This document shows, in pieces, positions 14,508 through 20,296 of a stretch of 20,296 nucleotides of DNA (position 1 is the stretch's first letter; every line of letters starts with the position of its first letter). Source of the stretch: RYN-431 sp036388295 (GTDB lineage Bacteria; Planctomycetota; Phycisphaerae; Tepidisphaerales; Tepidisphaeraceae); the NCBI GenBank assembly GCA_036388295.1, contig DASVSC010000149.1:1-20296 (forward strand), given 5' to 3'. The notes beneath the pieces are model-generated. The model ran no database searches. It was not told the origin of the DNA and was given only the letters and a program-made list of their open reading frames with translations. Both the position numbers and the translations under genes were made by a program.

Positions 14508-15571
14508 TGCGCGTGACGTTCGTCCTCCCCCACGCCGGCCTGGCCGGCGGCATTCGCGTGTGCGCGATTTACGCCAAGGCGCTGCAGGCGCGCGGGCACC
14601 AGGTGCACGTCGTTTCCACGCCCAAGCCGCCGCCGACGTCGTTCCGCAAGCGCGTCAAGGCGATCTTCAAAGGCCCCAAGGCGGCCGAGCCCGGCCACTT
14701 CGACAACGTCAACGTGCCGCACACGGTCATCGACCGCTGGCGGCCGATCGTCGACACCGACCTGCCCGACGCCGACGTCGTCATCGCCACCTGGTGGGAA
14801 ACTGCCGAGTGGGTGGCGGCCCTGTCGCCGCGTAAGGGGAAAAAAGCGTACTTCGTCCAGCACGACGAGCGGTTCGTCGGCCAACCGTCGCAGCGCGTGG
14901 AGGCGACGTTCAAGCTGCCGATGCACCGCATCACGATCGCCAAGTGGCTGGTGGACCTAGCCCGCGGGTCGTACGGCGTCGACCAGATCGACCTCGTGCC
15001 CAACGGCGTCGACATCGAACACTTTTCCGCCCCGCCGCGCAACAAGCAGAAGCTGGCGACCATCGGCCTGATGTACGCGACCGCACAATTTAAGGGCGTG
15101 GACATCGCACTCGAAGCGTACAAGAACGCCGCGCGAAACGTCGCCAATCTGCGACTCATCACCTTCGGCCAGCACCACCCGACGGATCAACTGCCCCTGC
15201 CCGCGGGCGCGGGCTTCACGTACCGCCCGGCCCAGGAGAAGATTCCCGAAATCTACGCCAGCTGCGACGCGTGGCTGTTCGCCAGCCGCAGCGAAGGGTT
15301 CGGGCTGCCGATCCTGGAGGCGATGGCGTGCCGCACACCGGTGATCGGCACGCCGACCGGCGCCGCGCCGGAGTTGATCGCCCTGGGCGGTGGCGTCCTT
15401 GTTAAGCCGCAAGACCCGATCGACATGGCCCGCGCCATCGAGCGGGTCTGCCGGTTGCCCCAGGCGGAATGGAAGGCCCTCAGCGACGCCGCTCACGCCA
15501 CCGCGCAGGTGAACACGTGGGAGAAGTCGACCGAACTGTTCGAACAATCGCTGCTGCGGGCGGCGGAGTAA
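14507..15571 (+). CDS. GT4 family glycosyltransferase
   Basis: This 354-residue GT-B enzyme starts one base inside the stop of the previous gene (TGATG). The N-terminus MRVTFVLPHAGLAGGIRVCA carries the GG(I/V) acceptor loop. RITIAKWLVD and IDLVPNGVDIEHF are the interdomain segments usual for the family. The C-terminal donor site is SEGFGLPILEAMACRTPVIG with an intact EX7E pair, Glu263 and Glu271. It is a retaining enzyme by family, so it should form an alpha linkage from an NDP-alpha-sugar. The N-terminal half has a long basic insertion (about 40-60), which may touch the membrane or the lipid carrier. The next gene starts 3 bases after the stop, so the two are coupled. Confidence 0.93.
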   Translation: MRVTFVLPHAGLAGGIRVCAIYAKALQARGHQVHVVSTPKPPPTSFRKRVKAIFKGPKAAEPGHFDNVNVPHTVIDRWRPIVDTDLPDADVVIATWWETAEWVAALSPRKGKKAYFVQHDERFVGQPSQRVEATFKLPMHRITIAKWLVDLARGSYGVDQIDLVPNGVDIEHFSAPPRNKQKLATIGLMYATAQFKGVDIALEAYKNAARNVANLRLITFGQHHPTDQLPLPAGAGFTYRPAQEKIPEIYASCDAWLFASRSEGFGLPILEAMACRTPVIGTPTGAAPELIALGGGVLVKPQDPIDMARAIERVCRLPQAEWKALSDAAHATAQVNTWEKSTELFEQSLLRAAE

Positions 15572-15574
15572 TTC

Positions 15575-16996
15575 ATGCAACAGGCCTACCTGCTTCTCTA
15601 CCTCGTGCTCTTCGCCTGGACGGTCTACACAGTCGCGCGCCACGGCATCGGCCGGGCGTTCGCGCTCTGCCTGCTGCCGGCGGTTCTGCTTTTCAATTTC
15701 GCGCAGGCCGTTCAGATGCCGCTGCTGCCGAACCTGAAGTCATTGTCGATCGTGATGTACGGCGTGTGCGTCGGTCTGATCCTGCGGCCGCAGGAACTTC
15801 GCAAACTCCGCTGGAACTGGATCGACACCGGCATGGTGCTGATGCTGTTGCCGGTCTTTTTCACGACGCTGATGAACGGCGGCCAGCCGCTGCGCCCGGG
15901 CCTGCCGCCCGAGCCCGCCAGCCTGAAGCTGGCGCAACGCTACGCGATGGAGTTCGGCATCACCTGGCTGTTCCCGTATTTCATGGCGCGGCTCGCCCTT
16001 CAGGACGCTGACGGGCGACGCATCGCCTTGAAAGCCTTGTGCGTCCTGTCGATCGGTATCGGGCTGCTGGCGGCCGTCGAATCCAGCGGCCTGCGCCCGA
16101 ACGGAACCGCCCGCGCGCTCTACCGCCTCAAGCTCAACACCACCACGGTCGGCCAGGAAAGCAGCATGGTGTTCAAGCGCTTCGGCCTGGCCCGCGCGAT
16201 CGCCACTGCCGGCCAGCAGATCGACCTCGGCAATGTCGGCGTTCTCGTCGGCACGATGATTCTCGTCCTGATCCCGGCCACCGCCGCCAGCTGGACCCGC
16301 CCGCTCCACCTCGGCGGCATCCTCGGGGCCGGGGCCATGGTCATCGGCAGCGTCAGTATGACCAGCTGGGTGGCGATGGCCGTCGCGTTCGTCTGCTATT
16401 TCCTGTTCACCCGGCCGGGGCTGGGCCGGTACCTCGTCGTGCCGATCCTACTGGCGCAGTTCGCCTTCATGCTCGCGCAGAGCAGCAGCATGCTGAACGC
16501 GGACAACCCCATCGACCGCCCCGGCACCGACGTCGGCGACAGCCGGTGGATTCGCGTCAAAATCATGCAGGAAGCCTGGCCGCTCGTGAGCACCGCCGGC
16601 TGGCTCGGACACGGCTACGGCGCGGACGTCAGTAAAGTGGGCATCGGCAGCGTCGATAACAGCTACCTGCTGTTTATTATCCAGATCGGCTGGCTGGGCC
16701 TTGCGCTGTGGGTGGGGCTGATGCTCATCGTTGCCGTGATGGGCGCTCGCGCGTTCGGACGCGTCACTACTGATAGTGAGCGGCTGCCCCTGGCGGCCAT
16801 GCTGGCCGGCACGCTGGGGATCACGTTCGCGATGTACACGGTCTTCTTCGGGTTCGTTTACGCAATTCTCTTCGCTTGCGTCCTGGGCATGGTCAGCTCG
16901 ATGTGCCAATTGCTGACCCGGCAGCGGCCCGCGGCGGTGAGCCTGCACGGCGGCATGCCGCCCGCATACGGCGTGATCGCCGGGGGCATGCGATGA
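15575..16996 (+). CDS. O-antigen ligase/polymerase-like membrane protein (WaaL/Wzy superfamily)
   Basis: This 473-residue polytopic protein has roughly ten to twelve hydrophobic segments. A larger soluble loop before the conserved tail contains DSRWIRVKIMQEAWPLVSTA, GWLGHGYGAD and SVDNSYLLFIIQIGWLGLAL (VDNSYL at 360-365). The pattern of an R..w..a ... GxGxG ... DNSYL.....G..G series is that of the Wzy_C/O-antigen ligase domain, which faces the periplasm. It could polymerise repeat units (Wzy) or transfer the finished chain to an acceptor (WaaL). Sequence alone does not separate the two roles. Because the locus has an ABC exporter, which normally moves completed chains, a ligase is the better fit. 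The stop overlaps the next start (ATGA). Confidence 0.82.
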   Translation: MQQAYLLLYLVLFAWTVYTVARHGIGRAFALCLLPAVLLFNFAQAVQMPLLPNLKSLSIVMYGVCVGLILRPQELRKLRWNWIDTGMVLMLLPVFFTTLMNGGQPLRPGLPPEPASLKLAQRYAMEFGITWLFPYFMARLALQDADGRRIALKALCVLSIGIGLLAAVESSGLRPNGTARALYRLKLNTTTVGQESSMVFKRFGLARAIATAGQQIDLGNVGVLVGTMILVLIPATAASWTRPLHLGGILGAGAMVIGSVSMTSWVAMAVAFVCYFLFTRPGLGRYLVVPILLAQFAFMLAQSSSMLNADNPIDRPGTDVGDSRWIRVKIMQEAWPLVSTAGWLGHGYGADVSKVGIGSVDNSYLLFIIQIGWLGLALWVGLMLIVAVMGARAFGRVTTDSERLPLAAMLAGTLGITFAMYTVFFGFVYAILFACVLGMVSSMCQLLTRQRPAAVSLHGGMPPAYGVIAGGMR

Positions 16997-18228
16997 GGCG
17001 TCGGCCGGGGCTGATGGCCCTGGCCGGGCTGGTGCTGCTGGCGGCGCTGCTCCGGATCGTCGCCATTGATCTGACCGACGCGACCGCCGCCCCGGCGGAA
17101 GAGAACCGCCTCATCGCCCGCAACCTAGCGAGCGGCCGCGGGTTCACGTTCACGGAATTCGGCGTCACCGGCCCGACGGCCATCCGCGGGCCGGCGTATC
17201 CGATGCTGTTGGCAATCATCGGGCCGGACCGCGTTCGGCTGATTCTGACGATAAACGTGGTGGCGGGCGCGCTGAGCGTGATCGTGGCCGCGCTGCTGAT
17301 GCAACGCCTCTTGTCCCCTCTCCCGGCAAACCGGGGGAGCGAGCCAGAGGCGTTTGGCGCGAAGTGGGCCACGCCCGCCTGGATCGCCGCCGCCTTGTTC
17401 GCGGTTTGGCCGACGCAGGTGTATACGGCGACGCTTACGCAGGGCCTGACCTTGGCCGTGTTGTTGACGCTCGCTTGCCTTACGCTCGCCTGGCGTCGCA
17501 CGCCGGTGTCGCTGATCGTCGGCGGACTGCTCGCCGGCTTGGCCGCGCTAACGGAACCGGCCGTTGCCCTGCCACTGCTGTTGTGTGCCGTGGTCTTGGG
17601 CTGGCGTCGCCACTGGCCGGACGCGCTGCTGTTCGTCGGGACGGCGATGGTGCTGATCGCGCCGTGGCTTTACCGCAACAGCGTCATCTTCGGCCGACCG
17701 ATGCCGATCACGAGCAACTTCTGGCGCGACGCGTATCTGGGCAACGGGCCGAACGCCACCGGCAGCGTCCATATTGTAGTCGGCAGCATGGGGATTGATC
17801 GACTGATCAAGCAGACGCGCATCGACGCGCTCTCCCCGGAAGAATACGACCGATTAAAACGACCCGAACCCGATCGCGTGCGACTCTTCCGCGACCAAAC
17901 ACTTCAATGGGTCCGCGACCAACCGTTGTCCTACCTGCGTTTGTGCGGCCGACGTCTGCTCAACGCGGCGACGGGGTCTTGGTACCACCCGATCGCGTCT
18001 GCGTCTGGGTGTTGCCTACCGTTTGTGACGTGGGTGGGCATATGGATTCTCATGCCGCGGTATAGCGGCACAGTCCGGAGCGTGGTCATCGCTTTTGCGG
18101 CAGGCATCATCGCACCGACGGTTTTTGTTGTCAGCAGTGCTCGATTGATGCCGATTCTAGATATCGCGACGGGCTTAGCCGCGGCGTACGTGATTTCAAT
18201 CGATTTGAGACGAAAGTCGGTCGATTGA
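16993..18228 (+). CDS. GT-C membrane glycosyltransferase (ArnT/PMT_2-like)
   Basis: This 411-residue protein starts at the ATG of an ATGA overlap. An upstream open stretch in the same frame is the shadow of the previous gene. A first membrane helix (7-26) leads to a loop with AAPAEENRLIARNLASGRGF (31-50) and TGPTAIRGPAYPMLLAI (59-75). This is the arrangement of PMT_2/GT83 proteins, where an acidic residue in loop 1 is catalytic and is followed by the RGPxYP motif. Here it is Glu36-Glu37 where relatives often have Asp-Glu. About eight more helices follow. Such enzymes take sugars from a polyprenyl-phosphate donor on the outer side of the membrane. Residues 104-121 are encoded by a composite palindrome and look like an insertion in a loop between helices. 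Specificity is unknown. Confidence 0.82.
   Translation: MRRRPGLMALAGLVLLAALLRIVAIDLTDATAAPAEENRLIARNLASGRGFTFTEFGVTGPTAIRGPAYPMLLAIIGPDRVRLILTINVVAGALSVIVAALLMQRLLSPLPANRGSEPEAFGAKWATPAWIAAALFAVWPTQVYTATLTQGLTLAVLLTLACLTLAWRRTPVSLIVGGLLAGLAALTEPAVALPLLLCAVVLGWRRHWPDALLFVGTAMVLIAPWLYRNSVIFGRPMPITSNFWRDAYLGNGPNATGSVHIVVGSMGIDRLIKQTRIDALSPEEYDRLKRPEPDRVRLFRDQTLQWVRDQPLSYLRLCGRRLLNAATGSWYHPIASASGCCLPFVTWVGIWILMPRYSGTVRSVVIAFAAGIIAPTVFVVSSARLMPILDIATGLAAAYVISIDLRRKSVD
17303..17354. repeat. Composite palindrome inside the GT-C gene
   Basis: Outer arms AACGCCTCT (17303-17311) and AGAGGCGTT (17346-17354) are perfectly complementary. They enclose a 9-bp hairpin, CTCTCCCGG (17318-17326) with CCGGGGGAG (17331-17339), loop CAAA, one G-T wobble. 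The element spans 52 bases and codes for residues 104-121 (QRLLSPLPANRGSEPEAF). It lies in a loop between two membrane helices, where an insertion would be tolerated. Confidence 0.75.
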
Positions 18229-18286
18229 CGCGAGGCGTGCACGCGTCGACGTACGACCGACGCCCGGACGCAAGAACCCAACCGGC

Positions 18287-19528
18287 TTGGCGGAGCAACA
18301 GCTGCAGTACCTTCTCCTCACCCACGTCCCCACCTACGCCGGCCAATCGCCCGGCGTCGTACGCGTGACCGACGCCTTTCGCCATGATCTACTCGCTCAG
18401 GCAACGGCGCTGCGGCAGGCGGGCTTCGAATTGACATTAGCCACGCCACGCCACGACGCGCCGGACGCGAAAGCCTTGTCGCGCGAACAGTTCGTTGACG
18501 TGCGCCTGGCGGACCACGGCATCACCGACGCGCCCCTGCCGGCGTACCGAACGATGCCGCAGTTTGTGGCGGCGCGGTCGGCGCTCGAAAAAGCGATCGT
18601 GGGGGCAGCGAAACAGGCGGACGTCGCGCAGATGGGCGCGGGCGGGCACCCGACGGCCCTCGGCCAGGTCGCCTGGCCGCTGGTCGATCCGAAGCGGTCC
18701 AAGCGCATTTTCGTTTTTGCCGGTGACCCCTTGCCCGGTCGGCGGCGGGCGATCGTCAGTGGCCGCAACCCGGCGAAGCGGCTGGCGAAAGGGCTGGCCG
18801 TCCGGGCATTCGAGGCGTTCTGCCGGCAGGCGGTGCGCGAGGCCGACTTGGTCTTCGCCCACGATCCGGCCGTGCAGAAGCGGTTTGCCCGCGATTGGAG
18901 CGGCCGCTGCCATACGTTCGGTCTGCCGCCGATGGGTGACGCAGACCTGGCCGGGCCGCGACCGGTGGCGCAGCGGCAGAAACGATTGGCCGAGGCGAAG
19001 CGGGCCTTACGACTTATTGCCGTCGGCGACGCGGTCGTGACGGGCGGCATGGACCACCTGCTGCAGGCATTGGCCAAGGCGCGACGGCTCGGGGCGACCT
19101 GGACGCTGGCTGTTGCCGGTCCGACGCCGGCGCGTGCGGTCAGGCAACTGGCGGACTCGCTGGACCTCGGACACGTCGTGACGTGGGATGCCGAATGGTC
19201 AGCCGAGGCGGACGCGGCCGACGCCTTTATTGCCGCCCCGCTGGTGCCGGGCGAAAATCCGACGATTTACTTGGCCGCAGGGCGCGGATTGCCGATCATC
19301 ACCTATCAGAGCGGGCCCGCCGACGCCGCTTTAACGAACGTCGGCGGCGCGGTCGGCGTCGAGCGCGGCGATAAAGACCTGCTCGCGCAGGCATTGCTGG
19401 ACCTCGGCCGCGACCGTGATCGGCTGGCCACTTTGGCCGCCGCCGCCCGGGACTGGGCCGCCGGTGTGACCCGCGACGGTGTGCACCGCGCGCGGGCCGG
19501 ACTGGTGCGCGGGGCTTTGGAATCGTAA
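18287..19528 (+). CDS. Divergent GT4/GT-B-like glycosyltransferase
   Basis: This 413-residue protein begins with TTG at 18287. No ATG or GTG in frame precedes it after the last stop, and the first strand of the fold (LQYLLLTHVP) begins within a few codons, so a later start is unlikely. The N-terminal half has VVRVTDAFRHDLLAQATALR, then a basic middle. The C-terminal half has a GT-B-like strand-helix series: ALRLIAVGDAVV, WTLAVAGPTP, GHVVTWDAEW and then LVPGENPTIYLAAGRGLPII. In that donor-site region Glu323 is present, but the second Glu of EX7E is Ala331. Either the motif has changed or the enzyme is not a typical GT4. It starts 58 bases after the previous stop, and the next gene follows after 13 bases. 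A role in the same glycan is inferred from position. Confidence 0.7.
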   Translation: MAEQQLQYLLLTHVPTYAGQSPGVVRVTDAFRHDLLAQATALRQAGFELTLATPRHDAPDAKALSREQFVDVRLADHGITDAPLPAYRTMPQFVAARSALEKAIVGAAKQADVAQMGAGGHPTALGQVAWPLVDPKRSKRIFVFAGDPLPGRRRAIVSGRNPAKRLAKGLAVRAFEAFCRQAVREADLVFAHDPAVQKRFARDWSGRCHTFGLPPMGDADLAGPRPVAQRQKRLAEAKRALRLIAVGDAVVTGGMDHLLQALAKARRLGATWTLAVAGPTPARAVRQLADSLDLGHVVTWDAEWSAEADAADAFIAAPLVPGENPTIYLAAGRGLPIITYQSGPADAALTNVGGAVGVERGDKDLLAQALLDLGRDRDRLATLAAAARDWAAGVTRDGVHRARAGLVRGALES

Positions 19529-19541
19529 GACTGGACGTACC

Positions 19542-20296
19542 GTGAACGTGCTCGTCGTCATCGTCAATTACCGCACGCCGGCCCTGGTGGTCGATTGCCT
19601 TCGGTCGCTCGCGCCCGAAGCGGCGCGTGTGCCGGGCACGCACGTCGTGGTGACCGATAATGCGTCGCCGGACGATTCTGTCGCACAGTTGAGCAAAGCC
19701 ATCGCCGACAACGGCTGGTCCGACTGGTGCACGTTTCTGCCGCTGCCGAAGAACGGCGGGTTCGCGTACGGGAACAATGAAGCGATCAAGCATTTCTGTC
19801 CGGAAGTCAGCCCCGCTGAAGCGGGCCCGCCGAAAATGAGGCCTGAGTTCGTCTGGCTTTTGAATCCCGACACGATCGTGCTGGACGGCGCGCTGACGGA
19901 GCTGGTGAACTTCCTGAAGTCGCACCCGGCGGCCGGTATCGCGGGCGGGCGGGCAGAAAATCGTGACGGCACCGTCCGGCGCAGCAGCTTTCGCTTTCAT
20001 TCGCCCTTGGGCGAGTTGGAGTCGGCCGTGAAGTTCGGGCCGGTGACGAAAGTGCTGCAGTCGCACGTCGTCGCGCCGGGCATTCCTGAAACGAACGAAA
20101 AAGTCGGCTGGGTCAGCGGCGCGAGCATGCTGGTGCGGCGGGCGGTGTTCGACCAGATCGGCCTGCTCGACGACGCTTACTTCATGTACTTCGAAGAAAC
20201 CGACTTCTGCCTGCGCTGCGTACGGGCCGGCTTCGAGTGCTGGTACGTGCCGCAGAGCCGCATCATCCACCTCGTCGGCCAGAGCAGCGGCGTGAC
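19542..20296 (+). CDS. GT2 family glycosyltransferase (rhamnosyltransferase WbbL-like), N-terminal part
   Basis: The frame is open from GTG at 19542 to the window edge, 251 codons. The first strand is VNVLVVIVNYRTPALVVDCL, the classic start of the WbbL/RfbF branch of GT2. It is followed by VVVTDNASPDDS (Asp39) and GGFAYGNNEA, a signature of this branch (usually N.GFa.gnN.g). Then come the metal-binding LLNPDT (106-111), GWVSGASMLVRRAVFDQIG and the catalytic FMYFEETDFCLR. Known relatives add dTDP-rhamnose, but the donor here is not proven. Residues 91-95 (PAEAG), between GNNEA and LLNPD, are coded by the REP-like core also present at 3572-3647, giving an expanded loop (about 86-102). The C-terminus is outside the window. 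Confidence 0.9.
   Translation, partial: MNVLVVIVNYRTPALVVDCLRSLAPEAARVPGTHVVVTDNASPDDSVAQLSKAIADNGWSDWCTFLPLPKNGGFAYGNNEAIKHFCPEVSPAEAGPPKMRPEFVWLLNPDTIVLDGALTELVNFLKSHPAAGIAGGRAENRDGTVRRSSFRFHSPLGELESAVKFGPVTKVLQSHVVAPGIPETNEKVGWVSGASMLVRRAVFDQIGLLDDAYFMYFEETDFCLRCVRAGFECWYVPQSRIIHLVGQSSGV
19812..19826. repeat. REP-like core inside the last GT2 gene
   Basis: CCCGCTGAAGCGGGC here is identical to the 15-base core of the palindromes at 3572-3647. It is read in frame as Pro-Ala-Glu-Ala-Gly (residues 91-95). The following CCCGCCG resembles the CATGCCG flank of the intergenic copies. Confidence 0.75.

Noticed and set aside
1..20296. CRISPR array, tRNA/rRNA genes, insertion sequence or prophage genes
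   Set aside because: No regularly spaced direct repeats, no cloverleaf or rRNA-like segments, and no transposase, integrase or phage structural proteins were seen on either strand.

Overview
The window looks like chromosomal DNA from a GC-rich member of the Planctomycetota, probably class Phycisphaerae. The main clue is the secreted protein at 8265-10208: it begins with a degenerate LEPR-XLL-type N-terminal signature (FEGLEKRFFMS), which is characteristic of planctomycete surface proteins, and carries DNRLRE/CBM96-type modules. The TMTC-like membrane TPR protein and the palindromic repeats fit this phylum. The assignment is an inference from protein style, not from a marker gene.

Left edge (1-1231): a secreted beta-propeller-like protein is encoded on the minus strand and runs off the window. 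A nearly complete cobalamin riboswitch (minus strand, 904-1117) lies in its leader, closed by a perfect 10-bp P1 helix. A divergent plus-strand gene (1232-3544) encodes a GT-C/TMTC-like membrane protein with a C-terminal TPR array. It is followed by a 310-bp gap holding an inverted pair of REP-like palindromes.

Centre and right (3855-20296): this is one long plus-strand surface-polysaccharide locus. It opens with the two halves of an O-antigen/teichoic-acid-type ABC exporter, a Wzm-like permease and a Wzt-like ATPase with a C-terminal carbohydrate-binding domain. Next come a GT2 glycosyltransferase and a set of three paralogous GT2 enzymes sharing a C-terminal tail module. A GT-A-like protein, two GT4 enzymes, an O-antigen ligase/polymerase-like membrane protein, a GT-C membrane glycosyltransferase, a divergent GT4-like protein and a final partial GT2 follow. 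Many junctions are ATGA, GTGA or TGATG overlaps, so the right-hand part is probably cotranscribed.

The expected pathway is assembly of a glycan on the cytoplasmic face by the GT2/GT4 enzymes, export by Wzm/Wzt, and transfer or polymerisation by the WaaL/Wzy-like protein, with the GT-C protein decorating it from a lipid-linked donor on the outer face. A secreted clan-A glycoside hydrolase with two CBM96-like modules sits between two of the paralogous GT2 genes. It has a different base composition, its own ribosome-binding site and a textbook intrinsic terminator. It resembles the GH39 hydrolase PslG of the Psl locus in genomic logic and may trim the same polymer.

Most of the window is a recognisable glycan locus and not a wholly new system. 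The points most worth following are the B12-riboswitch-controlled secreted beta-propeller, the inserted hydrolase cassette, and palindromic elements embedded in frame inside two coding regions. No tRNA, rRNA, CRISPR array or transposase was seen.
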